A DNA stretch of 64,000 nucleotides from Serratia marcescens (GCF_006715005.1 NZ_VFMJ01000001.1:3286001-3350000); one strand, 5' to 3'. Counted from the stretch's first letter, positions 25,030-34,233 are shown. Notes: generated from the sequence alone by a model not told the origin. Program-made: numbers and translations.

Positions 25030-25730
25030 AAGAGCGCCCAGTGATTTTTAACGGCGAGATGGTTCGCGCCATTCTCGACGGCCGCAAGACCCAGACGCGG
25101 CGGGTTATTGCCAATGTCAGCCCCGATAACTGCATTCCACTGCATAAGCCGACCAAAACCAAAGACGGGATTTACACGCATGTTATGGATGCGCCGGGGC
25201 ATGGGTTATGCCCATTCGGCCAGGTAGGCGATCTGCTGTGGGTGCGCGAGACGTGGGGTGTTATCAGCCACGAATTTGATGAAAGCGATCGGATTATTGA
25301 TTGGGTGCCAGATCGACCAGCAACAGCCATTCATGAAATGCCTTTTGGCAATGGTTACTACTCCGGCCACGCCATCTATGCCGCCGACGGGGAATTTACC
25401 TGGGGTGATGACGACGGCCAGGGCGAGCGTTCTTGCTGGAAGCCATCAATCCACATGCCGCGCAAAGCCTCCCGCATCCTACTGGAAATCACAGCCGTGC
25501 GCGTTGAGCGCATGAACGATATCAGCGAAGAGGATGCCAAGGCTGAGGGCGTAAAACCGGCTGGCGACATGCTGCCGGATTACCCAGACACATTCCTGAC
25601 GCCAAAGGGCGACTTTGCTACAGCCAAGGTTGCATTCCAGCGCCTCTGGCAATCCATTTATGGCGAAGAGAGCTGGCGTGCCAATCCCTGGGTGTGGGTT
25701 ATCGAGTTTCGTCGTGTGGGAGGTACGTGA
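25026..25730 (+). CDS. ASCH/PUA-like phage protein
   Basis: The 234-residue protein begins with KERPVIFNGEMVRAILDGRK followed by TQTRR, a signature of ASCH-like proteins in enterobacterial phages, and contains GDLLWVRETW and the C-terminal NPWVWVIEFRRV. ASCH domains bind RNA or modified nucleotides; the role in this phage is unknown. Confidence 0.7.
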   Translation: MKERPVIFNGEMVRAILDGRKTQTRRVIANVSPDNCIPLHKPTKTKDGIYTHVMDAPGHGLCPFGQVGDLLWVRETWGVISHEFDESDRIIDWVPDRPATAIHEMPFGNGYYSGHAIYAADGEFTWGDDDGQGERSCWKPSIHMPRKASRILLEITAVRVERMNDISEEDAKAEGVKPAGDMLPDYPDTFLTPKGDFATAKVAFQRLWQSIYGEESWRANPWVWVIEFRRVGGT

Positions 25731-25978
25731 TGCCAGCAAATGAACTGAAGCAGCAAGCTGAAGCGCTCGGTATCTCCCTGAGCTTTGATGCAAACTTCTG
25801 GAGCATGGGGCCGTGTGTCATCGCCACGTTCCCTACTCATAACGGCGGAGGGTGTGATTCAGCATTGGCATGGATGAAGAATTTCAGCAGCAGAGATGAT
25901 GCAGAATCCTATGCGCTGAAGGTTGCCATCCGCAATGCAAGCCCAGGTGACAGCGCTAGGGAGGTGGGGCGTGGCTAA
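25730..25978 (+). CDS. Hypothetical phage protein
   Basis: The start MPANELKQQAEALGISLSFD is in a TGATG overlap with the ASCH-like gene. The 82-residue protein has an amphipathic helix and then a beta segment (GPCVIATFPTHNGGGCDSAL). Family not recognised. Confidence 0.6.
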   Translation: MPANELKQQAEALGISLSFDANFWSMGPCVIATFPTHNGGGCDSALAWMKNFSSRDDAESYALKVAIRNASPGDSAREVGRG

Positions 25979-26171
25979 GCGCGATGACCTCCTTAAGGTT
26001 GGCGAAGTGTGGCAGTCCCCTCGCGGGGCTCTCTACAAGGTAATGGCCGTTGATGGAAATCAGGCAACGCTGCGCCTTGGTTCGTTTGGTGATGGCCGAA
26101 TCGTTCGTCGCTGGGTTTATCAAAATTACGGATGGAAGTTGTGGGCCGAGGCCCAGGAGAAAGCATTATGA
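25971..26171 (+). CDS. Small beta-rich phage protein (GTG start)
   Basis: A GTG at 25971, preceded by GGGAGGTGGGGC, opens 66 codons (VAKRDDLLKVGEVWQSPRGA). The product looks like a small SH3-like barrel. The start overlaps the preceding gene by 8 bases. Function unknown. Confidence 0.55.
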   Translation: MAKRDDLLKVGEVWQSPRGALYKVMAVDGNQATLRLGSFGDGRIVRRWVYQNYGWKLWAEAQEKAL

Positions 26172-26671
26172 GCACTGAGAAGCTGAGCGAGCTGAGCAAG
26201 CCGGTGGCGTGGCGCTATCGTTACACGAAGCCCGGAATTACTGATTCACATGGCGAAGCGTGGGTCGGTGACTGGAAATTTGTCACAGATGAAGTTAACT
26301 GCAACCCAGCGCCAAATTACCAAAAATGCGCCCTCTACTCGCAAGAGTACGTCTCCGCCCTGCTAGCCGATAACGAGGCGTTAAAAATCCGCGCAGGGGA
26401 GAAAGAGCGGTTACTAATCTCGAATGCTGTCGATTACGAATATGACTTGATTGAGATGAAGCGACGCGCTGAGGCAGCAGAGCAACGAGCCTCCGAGCTG
26501 GAAGCCAAGCTGGCTACGCCGGTGCGGTCTCCAGATGATGGCCTGGATGATTGCCGAGATATGTGGCCCAGTGATTGCAGCGACGATTTCGACACTGGTT
26601 ATAAATTCGGGCTTTGGCGCTACGAGCAGAACATCCGCGCCGCTGGCTTCACCGTAGAGGGGGATGAGTAG
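26168..26671 (+). CDS. Ead/Ea22-like phage protein
   Basis: The start was set at MSTEKLSELSKPVAWRYRYT (26168) in an ATGA overlap, giving 167 residues. The opening PVAWRYR motif, a coiled coil (MKRRAEAAEQRASELEAKLA) and a C-terminal YKFGLWRYEQNIRAAGF are typical of Ead/Ea22-type early proteins. Function unknown. Confidence 0.6.
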   Translation: MSTEKLSELSKPVAWRYRYTKPGITDSHGEAWVGDWKFVTDEVNCNPAPNYQKCALYSQEYVSALLADNEALKIRAGEKERLLISNAVDYEYDLIEMKRRAEAAEQRASELEAKLATPVRSPDDGLDDCRDMWPSDCSDDFDTGYKFGLWRYEQNIRAAGFTVEGDE

Positions 26672-26904
26672 TGAACAAATACGAAAATCTGGACGCGGCA
26701 ATTTTGCGGCGAATTGATGCGGAGCCAACCAAGTTTGTCGAGCTGTATAGCGGGTGTGTTCGCGGTTACTGCACGTCAATCGCCGGGGCCGAGGGAAAAG
26801 ATAGCGATGAGGCATTCCGTGTTCTTGATCGCCGGCTGCAAGCTCTGCGCAAGAAAGGCCTAATTCGCAGTACAGGCCGTGGATGGGTAGAGGGAGATGA
26901 GTAG
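26671..26904 (+). CDS. Small winged-helix-like phage protein (GTG start)
   Basis: The 77-residue protein starts with GTG overlapping the preceding stop. It has the pattern of a winged-helix domain (VLDRRLQALRKKGLIRSTGR ending in GWV). It may bind DNA. Function unknown. Confidence 0.55.
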   Translation: MNKYENLDAAILRRIDAEPTKFVELYSGCVRGYCTSIAGAEGKDSDEAFRVLDRRLQALRKKGLIRSTGRGWVEGDE

Positions 26905-27208
26905 GATGACATTAGAAGACTTGCTTGAACTAACCCCGGCACAGCTGAAAGCGTGGAAACAGATTGAATCAGGTGTGAAAGCCTTCAAAAAAGCCGGGGG
27001 TGCATTCTATTCGGTGCTTGAGTCGGTAAACGGCTACAACGGGAAATTCGTAGACGAAATCACCGGTGATGAGCGTGAATCGAATTACCCAACTGCTAAT
27101 GTCCATATGCATTCCATTTTCGATGCTGGACTTTCTGGGTTTGCAGATGACACGCACTTCATTCACTTGACCGACAAAGGCGAAGCACTGCTTGAGGGGG
27201 ATGCATGA
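26897..27208 (+). CDS. Hypothetical phage protein
   Basis: The 103-residue protein opens MSRMTLEDLLELTPAQLKAW; ATG 26906 is an alternative start. It overlaps both neighbours. It has one helical half and a beta-rich end (FIHLTDKGEALL). No family recognised. Confidence 0.55.
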   Translation: MSRMTLEDLLELTPAQLKAWKQIESGVKAFKKAGGAFYSVLESVNGYNGKFVDEITGDERESNYPTANVHMHSIFDAGLSGFADDTHFIHLTDKGEALLEGDA

Positions 27209-27627
27209 CACTAACGACCGAACGCCAGCAGTTTGCTGAGCAAAACGAAATGAGTATGGATTTCGTTAACTGGTTCTTCGACAAGAAGAAGGACGGCTGC
27301 GGCAATGCGTGGTTCATCATGGCAGCTGCGATGTGGGAAGGATGGAAGGGGCAGGCGGCTAACCGGGAGGCTCAGCCGGTGGCATTGGATGTCATCGCGA
27401 AATTTAAGGAATGGAACACCGGATTCCCGGTTGAAAAGTTCAAGGCGGACTACGTTATTGGCTGGGTGCTGGCAAACTATTACGCACCGCCAGCGCCAGC
27501 AGTGCCGCCGGAGGCGTCGCCTGACGACATTCCGCAAGAACACAATATCAACAAGTACTCCGGCATTACATGGGCAGCAGCATGGAACGCCTGCCGCGCC
27601 GCAATGCTGAAAGGAGAACGACCATGA
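27205..27627 (+). CDS. Hypothetical phage protein
   Basis: The 140-residue protein has an N-terminal region containing AWFIMAAAMWEGWKGQ and a similar C-terminal AAAWNACRAAML, joined by a Pro-rich linker (YYAPPAPAVPPEASPDD). The AAMWEGWKG/AAAWNACRA modules recur in small enteric phage proteins. Function unknown. Confidence 0.55.
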   Translation: MTLTTERQQFAEQNEMSMDFVNWFFDKKKDGCGNAWFIMAAAMWEGWKGQAANREAQPVALDVIAKFKEWNTGFPVEKFKADYVIGWVLANYYAPPAPAVPPEASPDDIPQEHNINKYSGITWAAAWNACRAAMLKGERP

Positions 27628-27938
27628 TGAACCGCGGCAAACTGGAACACATCCTGGCATATGCTCGACAGCAGAAACAGTTTGGTTCCCCTACATGCAA
27701 AATACCACCGGGGGATATGGTGGAAATCATGGAGAGGCTTCTCGCTCAACCTGTAAGTAGCGGTTACACGTTCAACTCTCCGGTAATTCCGGATGGTTGG
27801 AAGCTGGTTCCTATAGATGCGACTCGAGCTATGATTGACGCGGCTCAGAGGGTGGAAGAAGACGGCTACGATGCCATGCACAAAGCGATGCTGGCAGCAG
27901 CGCCGGAGGGTGGGAATGATCACGATACCAGACGATAA
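27624..27938 (+). CDS. Hypothetical phage protein
   Basis: The start was set at MMNRGKLEHILAYARQ (27624) in an overlap with the preceding gene, giving 104 residues. It contains PDGWKLVPIDATRAMIDAAQ and the helical YDAMHKAMLAAAP, a module found repeatedly in enteric phage early proteins. Function unknown. Confidence 0.55.
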   Translation: MMNRGKLEHILAYARQQKQFGSPTCKIPPGDMVEIMERLLAQPVSSGYTFNSPVIPDGWKLVPIDATRAMIDAAQRVEEDGYDAMHKAMLAAAPEGGNDHDTRR

Positions 27939-28134
27939 CGAAATCATCTCGCGGCTCAGCATTGCCGGTTCTACGCCGGATTCTGTCGCAAGCCTCCTCC
28001 GCTGCGCCGGCTACAACGGCATGACCGGTAGAGCCATCCGTCACCGACTGATGAAGCTGGAAAAAGAAAACGCCGTTGAGAAAGTCCGCCGCCCTGGCAT
28101 CCGATCCATATGCTGGGCGCCAATCACCAAATAA
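27916..28134 (+). CDS. Small winged-helix phage protein
   Basis: An ATG at 27916 with GGAGGGTGGGA before it opens 72 codons, MITIPDDNEIISRLSIAGST and a winged-helix-like IRHRLMKLEKENAVEKVRR. Overlaps the previous gene by 23 bases. Probably DNA-binding. Family not recognised. Confidence 0.6.
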   Translation: MITIPDDNEIISRLSIAGSTPDSVASLLRCAGYNGMTGRAIRHRLMKLEKENAVEKVRRPGIRSICWAPITK

Positions 28135-28147
28135 CCCACCGGTAAAA

Positions 28148-28357
28148 ATGAAACCACGAATTCCGCAACGAATCAGCGCCAAAGCTGAGGGGGTTCTATG
28201 CGCCTACAGGGAGGGCAAAAAGAAACCCAACCTAACATATCAACACAAGCATTTAACGCTGCCAGTGGCCCGCTGCTGGCGATTGCTGTCAAAAGACAAC
28301 GGCAACTCATGGGAAGTGATGAGCCATGAGCGCTACAACAACCAAATCAGGATTTAA
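28148..28357 (+). CDS. ParE toxin-like small protein
   Basis: The 69-residue basic protein (MKPRIPQRISAKAEGVLCAY, LPVARCWRLLSKDNGNSWEV) resembles the short phage proteins named ParE toxin-like. No antitoxin gene of recognisable type is adjacent, so a toxin role is doubtful; it may have another task in early infection. The ribosome site is weak. Confidence 0.5.
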   Translation: MKPRIPQRISAKAEGVLCAYREGKKKPNLTYQHKHLTLPVARCWRLLSKDNGNSWEVMSHERYNNQIRI

Positions 28358-28359
28358 AC

Positions 28360-28554
28360 ATGGGCACCTATGATGCATACCGCAATATCGCCAGAATTGC
28401 GGCTGAATGTGAACACCGCGGATGGTATGAAAAGGCCGCTGAAGTTTGGGAAAAGTCCCTCAAGCTTGCGCGAGCAGTCGATGTTCCGTGGATTAAAACT
28501 CGCATGGAGTTCTGCACCAACGCGGCCGCGCGCTGCTGGGGTAACGCTCAATGA
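28360..28554 (+). CDS. ANR-like small regulator
   Basis: The 64-residue protein has the pattern of the ANR family of small regulators (NIARIAAECEHRGWYEKAAE, WEKSLKLARAV, RMEFCTNAAARCW). In other enteric bacteria such proteins bind AraC-type activators. Whether it affects the Serratia host is unknown. Confidence 0.55.
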   Translation: MGTYDAYRNIARIAAECEHRGWYEKAAEVWEKSLKLARAVDVPWIKTRMEFCTNAAARCWGNAQ

Positions 28555-29189
28555 CCTATCAACTCATCTATGCAGATCCTCCCTGGAGTTACGGCAACAC
28601 AATCAGCAATGGCGCCGCCGGTAATCACTACAGCACTATGAGCATGGCAGACCTGAAGCGCCTGCCGGTATGGGCTGTTGCTGCTCCAGATAGCGTGCTC
28701 GCGATGTGGTATACCGGCAACCACAGCCAGGAGGCGATCGAACTGGCAGAGGCTTGGGGATTCAGCGTCAGAACGATGAAGGCTTTCACCTGGGTGAAGC
28801 TCAACCAGCAGGCCGAAGCTCGGTTTAATAAGGCGCTGAAGCAGCAAACCATCTTCGACTTCACCGACCTGATCGACATGCTAAACGCCGAAACCCGGAT
28901 GAACGGCGGAAATTACACTCGCGCCAACTCCGAAGACGTGTTGATCGCCGTTCGCGGACAAGGCATCGAGCGCGCCAGCGCATCGGTAAAGCAGGTTGTG
29001 TTCAGTTGCCTAGGCGAGCACAGCGCGAAACCCTGGGAAGTCCGCCGGCGCCTTGAGCGGCTCTACGGCGACGTGTCACGAATCGAACTATTCAGCCGGG
29101 GCGATGCGCCAGGCTGGGATCATTGGGGGAATCAATGCCCTGTAAACAGCCTGCAATTGCTGCCGGCAGCGTTCAGCAAAACGCACTAA
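28551..29189 (+). CDS. MT-A70 family adenine methyltransferase
   Basis: The 212-residue protein has the DPPW catalytic motif at residues 9-12 (LIYADPPWSYGN), MWYTGNHSQEAIELAEAWGF and a C-terminal SAKPWEVRRRLERLYG with the SAM-binding features of the MT-A70 group. It would methylate adenine in DNA, possibly to shield phage DNA from host restriction. Overlaps the ANR-like gene. Confidence 0.85.
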   Translation: MTYQLIYADPPWSYGNTISNGAAGNHYSTMSMADLKRLPVWAVAAPDSVLAMWYTGNHSQEAIELAEAWGFSVRTMKAFTWVKLNQQAEARFNKALKQQTIFDFTDLIDMLNAETRMNGGNYTRANSEDVLIAVRGQGIERASASVKQVVFSCLGEHSAKPWEVRRRLERLYGDVSRIELFSRGDAPGWDHWGNQCPVNSLQLLPAAFSKTH

Positions 29190-29377
29190 GATCAGTAGCA
29201 AAACGCTGTAACGACGAACTCCACGCCGCGATTAAGCAACACCCGAAAACCCCTTTCGACACCCTATCCCGCCCTATCATCATGAAGCATTTCGCTCAGG
29301 TCGAATTGCTAGGCATTTCTTTGCCGCGATTCAACTACACGATCGGCATGCTGAATGGGCGTTTTACAGAGAGATGA
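29135..29377 (+). CDS. Hypothetical phage protein before xis
   Basis: The start was set at MPCKQPAIAAGSV (29135), behind GGGGGAATCA, giving 80 residues. It overlaps the methylase end and the xis start. The C-terminal MKHFAQVELLGISLPRFNYT region is found near excisionases in some enteric prophages. Function unknown. Confidence 0.55.
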   Translation: MPCKQPAIAAGSVQQNALRSVAKRCNDELHAAIKQHPKTPFDTLSRPIIMKHFAQVELLGISLPRFNYTIGMLNGRFTER

Positions 29378-29748
29378 CCATGTCAGAAATCAACATAAAC
29401 GATGTGCCGTTCACGCTCCCTGAAGCGGCTGCATTCATGAAGAAGTCGCCTAGAACCCTTCGAGCACTAATTAAAGAGGGGCTGCTTCATGCCAACAAAA
29501 GCGGGAAGAAAGGCGGCGGTAGATGGGAGATTTTAAAATCCGAGTGCCTTGCATATTACGCAAGAGAGACAGAAAATCGGGCCGTGAATGCAGACGGCCA
29601 TCAACAGAAAGGTAACAACAGATGGCCCTCAAACAACGTTACGGAAATTGGTACTGCGATTTTGTCGAACCGGGCAGTGGTAAAAGAATTAGACGCTGCC
29701 TTAACACGACGGACAAGCTCCAAGCGCAAGAGCTCTACGATCAGCTAA
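29374..29748 (+). CDS. xis: Excisionase-like protein
   Basis: The 124-residue protein has a MerR-like winged helix ([39 protein letters not shown]) of the type used by phage excisionases and lies directly before int. Its end overlaps int by 127 bases in another frame. It would bend attachment-site DNA and direct excision. Confidence 0.8.
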   Translation: MTMSEININDVPFTLPEAAAFMKKSPRTLRALIKEGLLHANKSGKKGGGRWEILKSECLAYYARETENRAVNADGHQQKGNNRWPSNNVTEIGTAILSNRAVVKELDAALTRRTSSKRKSSTIS

Positions 29749-30782
29749 GGGCTGAGGCTTGGCGGGTAAACAAGCTTGGGGAGATAGCGGAGCATACTTT
29801 TGAAGAGGCGTGTCTCCGCTGGTTAACGGAGAAAGAAGAGAAAAGGTCATTGGACGACGACCGAACGAAGATAGAGTTTTTCCTTCAGCACTTCGCCGGC
29901 AAAACTCTCTCATCTATCACGGAAGATAGGATTATGGCTGCTGTCGCCAAAATGCCCAACAGGAAACATCGTCAACGATGGGAGCTCAAAAAGGCCGCAG
30001 CAGAGAGGAAGGGTAAACCGGTGCCGGCATACGAGCCTAAACCAGTATCAGCGGCTACTCGAAGCCAGCATCTCTCTTTTATGAGGGGGCTGATGAAGAT
30101 GGCGGCCGACGAATGGAAGTGGCTGCGCAAAGCGCCGGTGATAAAGGTAAGGAAGCCTGCAAGCAAGCGCGTCAGGTGGCTGACAAAGGAAGAGGCGGCC
30201 ACCTTGATCAAATGCATGCCTGAACAGTTTAGGCCCGTTGTCGTTTTTGCCCTGGCAACTGGCCTACGCCGTTCAAATATCATCGATCTCGAGTGGTCAC
30301 AGGTTGACATGCAAAGAAAGGTGGCATGGATCCACCCAGAGAACGCCAAAGCGGGTAAGGCTATTGGCGTTGCTCTGAACGATACCGCATGCCGAACGTT
30401 ACGTGATCAGATTGGAAAACACTCACGGTACGTCTTTGTGCATACGACAGCACGGAAGCGACCAGGCGGCGGAGTGACCCCGGCAGTTAGGAAAATGCGG
30501 GTTGATGATAACTCAGCATGGAACACCGGGAAACGGAGGGCGGGAATAACTGATTTCCGCTTTCACGATCTGCGGCATACGTGGGCGAGTTGGTTGGTTC
30601 AGGCAGGTGTGCCGCTTTCGGCACTGCAAGAAATGGGCGGCTGGGAGAGCATAGAAATGGTTCAGCGCTATGCTCACCTATCCCCAACCCATCTAACCGA
30701 ACATGCGAGAAAAATTGACGAAGTCTTGGCGGGCAATGTCACTAATCTGGCACTTTTGGAAAATCTTGCAGTGGGGGAATGA
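29622..30782 (+). CDS. int: Tyrosine integrase
   Basis: The 386-residue recombinase has an N-terminal arm-binding domain ([14 protein letters not shown]), a core-binding domain and a catalytic domain with Arg216 (ATGLRRSN), His315 and Arg318 ([10 protein letters not shown]), Trp341 in the His/Trp position and the nucleophile Tyr350 (MVQRYAHLS). It lies 22 bases from the tRNA 3' end, pointing into it. It integrates the phage at the tRNA. Confidence 0.96.
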   Translation: MALKQRYGNWYCDFVEPGSGKRIRRCLNTTDKLQAQELYDQLRAEAWRVNKLGEIAEHTFEEACLRWLTEKEEKRSLDDDRTKIEFFLQHFAGKTLSSITEDRIMAAVAKMPNRKHRQRWELKKAAAERKGKPVPAYEPKPVSAATRSQHLSFMRGLMKMAADEWKWLRKAPVIKVRKPASKRVRWLTKEEAATLIKCMPEQFRPVVVFALATGLRRSNIIDLEWSQVDMQRKVAWIHPENAKAGKAIGVALNDTACRTLRDQIGKHSRYVFVHTTARKRPGGGVTPAVRKMRVDDNSAWNTGKRRAGITDFRFHDLRHTWASWLVQAGVPLSALQEMGGWESIEMVQRYAHLSPTHLTEHARKIDEVLAGNVTNLALLENLAVGE

Positions 30783-30803
30783 GCGTAACTCATTGATACT
30801 TAA

Positions 30804-30880
30804 TGGCACGCCCTATAGGATTCGAACCTATGACCTACGGCTTAGAAGGCCGTTGCTCTATCCAACTGAGCTAAGGGCGC
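30804..30880 (-). tRNA. argU: tRNA-Arg (anticodon TCT), phage attachment site
   Basis: The 77-base cloverleaf on the minus strand begins GCGCCCTTAGCTCAG, has anticodon loop CTTCTAA and T-loop GGTTCGAATCC, and ends GCCA encoded in the DNA. The anticodon UCU reads rare Arg codons AGA/AGG. The first acceptor pair is G1-U72. The prophage joins at the 3' end, and folD lies on the other side as in E. coli, where prophage DLP12 uses the same gene. Confidence 0.97.
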
Positions 30881-30976
30881 ATTGAGATGCGGCAACCTGT
30901 GGCTGCGGGTTGGGATTATACGGTCAGAGGTTAGCGAGTCAATGCCTTTTCATGACGTTACGGCGGTGGCCGTGCT

Positions 30977-31285
30977 TTATGGCGTTTTTTCCGCCAGCGC
31001 CCGCACGGCGGCCCCCGCAACGCTGCGTTGCACCAGACCGACCGCGGTGTCACCCGGCGAGCGTTCAGAACGCTGCCGCCCGCTATTCCGCTGCAGGCAA
31101 ACGCGCGCGGACTGAACGACCGCCGTGATATCGCTCCAGTCGGCATGCTCAACCGCCAGTGTGTTGCAGGTTGCCGCCAGTCTCGCCGCCAACGCGGCGT
31201 CGGGACGCGCACTGTTCAAAGAGGCCTGGCTCCACGGCGCCCAGACCAGCAATAGCGTGCAACCTACCCATGCGCTGCCGTTCAT
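30977..31285 (-). CDS. Hypothetical secreted small protein
   Basis: From ATG 31285 the frame gives 102 residues with a signal-like start (MNGSAWVGCTLLLVWAPWSQ and an Ala-Ser site after it). The mature part is Ala/Arg-rich with three Cys. The start is in an ATGA overlap with the preceding small ORF. No family recognised, and coding status is not certain. Confidence 0.45.
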   Translation of the reverse strand: MNGSAWVGCTLLLVWAPWSQASLNSARPDAALAARLAATCNTLAVEHADWSDITAVVQSARVCLQRNSGRQRSERSPGDTAVGLVQRSVAGAAVRALAEKTP

Positions 31286-31491
31286 GCGCACAGCTTCCGC
31301 CACAGGGCGTTCAGGCGTGCCCGCCACGACGGCGCCGCCTCATGCTGGCCGAGCTGATGCAGCGCGATAAGCTGCGCACTGTCCGCCGGATGCAGCGAAG
31401 AATCGAACACCGTCTCTCCCACATGTTTAGGCTGCGCCGGTTGCTCGTCAGGCTGATGATGCAACGGGTAAAGCCGGGTTATCGCTCTCAT
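31282..31491 (-). CDS. Hypothetical small protein
   Basis: From ATG 31491, preceded by GAGGGCAGGATC, the frame gives 69 residues (MRAITRLYPLHHQPDEQPAQ, then a helical basic end). A longer frame upstream runs into the folD start region and is not credible. It is coupled by overlap to the next small ORF. No family recognised. Confidence 0.45.
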   Translation of the reverse strand: MRAITRLYPLHHQPDEQPAQPKHVGETVFDSSLHPADSAQLIALHQLGQHEAAPSWRARLNALWRKLCA

Positions 31492-31696
31492 GATCCTGCC
31501 CTCTTTCGCCCTGTGAACGACCTCAGCGTATGCAAATGCAGGTAAAAATGGCGTAGAGGATCCTGAGGCCGGCATAAAAAAAGCGTAAATCGGCATTGGC
31601 AACGGCCGCGAGGGTGATTCTGCGCCTGACAGCGCGCTCAGCTTCTGCCAGAATAGCGGCATCCCCGCTTTTCTTAATTGATGGATTTCCACACTG

Positions 31697-32563
31697 ATGT
31701 CAGCAAAGATTATTGATGGTAAAACGATTGCGCAGCAGGTTAGAAACGAAGTGGCTGAGCAAGTGAAACAACGTCTGGCGGCCGGCAAACGCGCCCCAGG
31801 GCTGGCGGTTGTGTTGGTCGGCGAGAACCCGGCTTCGCAAATTTACGTCGCCAGCAAGCGCCGCGCCTGCGATGAAGTCGGCTTCCTTTCCCGCTCCTAC
31901 GATCTGCCCGCTGCCACCAGTGAAGCCGAGCTGCTGGCGTTGATCGACCAGCTGAACGCCGATGAGGAAATCGACGGCATTCTGGTGCAGCTGCCGCTGC
32001 CGGCCGGCATCGATAACGTCAAGGTGCTGGAACGCATCCACCCTGACAAAGACGTCGACGGCTTCCACCCGTACAACGTCGGCCGCCTGTGCCAGCGCGC
32101 GCCTAAGCTGCGCCCGTGCACGCCGCGCGGCATCGTCACCCTGCTGGAGCGTTATAACATCGATACCTACGGCTTGAACGCCGTGGTGGTCGGCGCGTCC
32201 AACATCGTCGGCCGCCCGATGAGCATGGAGCTGCTGCTGGCCGGCTGCACCACCACCGTCACCCACCGCTTCACCAAGAATCTGCGTCATCACGTCGAGA
32301 ACGCCGATCTGCTGGTGGTGGCGGTCGGTAAGCCGGGCTTCATTCCAGGCGACTGGATCAAACCGGGCGCCATCGTGGTGGACGTCGGCATCAACCGTCT
32401 GGAAAGCGGTAAAGTGGTCGGCGACGTCGATTTCGACGCCGCCAGCGAGCGCGCCGCCTACATCACCCCAGTGCCGGGTGGCGTCGGCCCGATGACCGTT
32501 GCTACACTGATCCAAAATACCTTGCAGGCCTGCGAGGAATATCACGACGTTCAACCTAAATAA
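31697..32563 (+). CDS. folD: Methylene-THF dehydrogenase / cyclohydrolase FolD
   Basis: The 288-residue protein equals E. coli FolD in length and carries the signature [14 protein letters not shown], the active-site region ([25 protein letters not shown]), the NADP-binding [18 protein letters not shown] and the end [18 protein letters not shown]. It makes 10-formyl-THF for purine and initiator tRNA synthesis in the cytoplasm. Confidence 0.98.
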   Translation: MSAKIIDGKTIAQQVRNEVAEQVKQRLAAGKRAPGLAVVLVGENPASQIYVASKRRACDEVGFLSRSYDLPAATSEAELLALIDQLNADEEIDGILVQLPLPAGIDNVKVLERIHPDKDVDGFHPYNVGRLCQRAPKLRPCTPRGIVTLLERYNIDTYGLNAVVVGASNIVGRPMSMELLLAGCTTTVTHRFTKNLRHHVENADLLVVAVGKPGFIPGDWIKPGAIVVDVGINRLESGKVVGDVDFDAASERAAYITPVPGGVGPMTVATLIQNTLQACEEYHDVQPK

Positions 32564-32573
32564 GTAAGGCAGT

Positions 32574-32786
32574 ATGGAAATTTTCAATCTGGACAATCAT
32601 CCCCACGTCGAACTGTGCGATCTGCTGAAGTTCCAGGGCTGGTGTGAAAGCGGCGGCGCCGCCAAAGAAGTCATCGCCGAAGGGCAGGTGAAAGTTGACG
32701 GCAAGGTCGAAACGCGTAAGCGCTGCAAGATCGTCGCCGATCAGGTGGTGGAATTCAACGGCGGCAAGGTCATGGTTAAACCCTAA
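32574..32786 (+). CDS. ybcJ: S4-domain RNA-binding protein YbcJ
   Basis: The 70-residue protein is a single S4 RNA-binding domain (CESGGAAKEVIAEGQVKVDG, KVETRKRCKIVADQVV). It follows folD by 10 bases, as in E. coli, and is probably cotranscribed. Likely binds structured RNA; the target is unknown. Confidence 0.93.
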   Translation: MEIFNLDNHPHVELCDLLKFQGWCESGGAAKEVIAEGQVKVDGKVETRKRCKIVADQVVEFNGGKVMVKP

Positions 32787-32800
32787 CCCGCAGCCATAGA

Positions 32801-32828
32801 AAAAGGCGCTGAATTCAGCGCCTTTTTT
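32801..32828. terminator. Bidirectional terminator between ybcJ and cysS
   Basis: AAGGCGCTGA and TCAGCGCCTT form a perfect hairpin flanked by runs of A and T, so it can end both convergent transcripts. Confidence 0.92.
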
Positions 32829-32847
32829 GTTTTTCCCTGCGGCCGGA

Positions 32848-34233
32848 TTACTTACGGCGCCAGGTAGTGCCCTGCGGGCCGTCTTCCAGCACGATGTTCA
32901 TCTCGTTCAACCGATCGCGAGCGGCATCTGCCAGCGCCCAGTCCTTGGCAGCACGCGCTTCGTTACGCTGTTTGATCAGCGCTTCGATCTCCGCCACTTC
33001 GCCGTCGTCAACCTGAGCGCCCCCTTGCAGGAACTGCTCCGGCTCCTGCTGCAGCAGGCCGAGCACGTTCGCCAGCTTACGCAGCTCCGCCGCCATGCCG
33101 TTGGCCGCCGCCATGTCTTCACCCTTCAGGCGGTTAACCTCGCGCGCCAGATCGAACAGCGCCGAGTAGGCTTCCGGGGTGTTGAAGTCGTCGTCCATCG
33201 CTTCGCGGAAGCGGGCTTCGAACGCTTCGCCGCCGGCCGGTGCGGCATCGGCGTCGGTACCGCGCAACGCGGTATAGAGGCGCTCCAGCGCGGTGCGCGC
33301 CTGTTTGAGGTTCTCTTCGCTGTAGTTCAGCTGGCTGCGATAGTGGCCGGACATCAGGAAGTAACGCACCGTCTCCGCATCGTAATGGCCGAGCACGTCG
33401 CGGATGGTGAAGAAGTTATCCAGCGATTTGGACATCTTCTCTCTGTCGATCATCACCATGCCGGAGTGCATCCAGTAATTGACGTACGGGCCGTCGTGGG
33501 CGCAGCTCGACTGTGCGATCTCGTTCTCGTGGTGCGGGAACATCAGATCGGAACCGCCGCCGTGAATGTCAAAGTGGGTGCCCAGCTGCTTGCAGTTCAT
33601 GGCGGAGCATTCGATGTGCCAGCCTGGACGGCCCGGCCCCCACGGCGACTGCCAGCTCGGCTCGCCCGGCTTGGACATCTTCCACAACACGAAATCCATC
33701 GGGTTGCGCTTCACGTCGTCGATTTCCACGCGCGCGCCGGCCTGCAGCTGATCCAGATCCTGGCGCGACAGCAGCCCGTATTGCGGATCGCTGTCGATGG
33801 AGAACATCACGTCGCCGTTGCTGGCCACATAGGCGTGATCGCGATCGATCAGGCGCTGGGTGATCTCGATGATCTCGGCGATATGCTGGGTCGCGCGCGG
33901 CTCTTGATCCGGGCGGTCGATCAGCAGCGCGTCGAAGTCGGCGTGCATTTCCGCCAGCATGCGTTCGGTCAGTTGGTCGCAGGTCTCATGATTTTCCGCC
34001 GCGCGGCGGATGATTTTGTCGTCTACGTCGGTGACGTTGCGCACATAGTTCAGCGAATAGCCGAGGTAGCGCAGGTAACGCGCCACCACGTCGAAAGCGA
34101 CAAAGGTACGACCGTGGCCGATGTGACACAGGTCATAGATGGTTACCCCGCACACGTACATGCCCACTTTCCCGGCATGAATGGGTTTGAATTCCTCTTT
34201 TTGACGACTCAGGGTATTAAAAATCTTTAGCAT
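32848..34233 (-). CDS. cysS: Cysteinyl-tRNA synthetase
   Basis: The start was set at [15 protein letters not shown] (34233), giving the 461 residues of E. coli CysS. It has the HIGH motif in CHIGHGRTF, the KMSKS motif in [10 protein letters not shown], and zinc ligands including YVCGVT and the HHENE segment. It charges tRNA-Cys. The opposite strand shows a long open frame that is only a shadow. Confidence 0.98.
   Translation of the reverse strand: MLKIFNTLSRQKEEFKPIHAGKVGMYVCGVTIYDLCHIGHGRTFVAFDVVARYLRYLGYSLNYVRNVTDVDDKIIRRAAENHETCDQLTERMLAEMHADFDALLIDRPDQEPRATQHIAEIIEITQRLIDRDHAYVASNGDVMFSIDSDPQYGLLSRQDLDQLQAGARVEIDDVKRNPMDFVLWKMSKPGEPSWQSPWGPGRPGWHIECSAMNCKQLGTHFDIHGGGSDLMFPHHENEIAQSSCAHDGPYVNYWMHSGMVMIDREKMSKSLDNFFTIRDVLGHYDAETVRYFLMSGHYRSQLNYSEENLKQARTALERLYTALRGTDADAAPAGGEAFEARFREAMDDDFNTPEAYSALFDLAREVNRLKGEDMAAANGMAAELRKLANVLGLLQQEPEQFLQGGAQVDDGEVAEIEALIKQRNEARAAKDWALADAARDRLNEMNIVLEDGPQGTTWRRK

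Noticed and set aside
32827..34230. 467-codon plus-strand ORF opposite cysS
   Set aside because: It mirrors cysS codon for codon; GC-rich genes often leave open antisense frames, and cysS is unambiguous.
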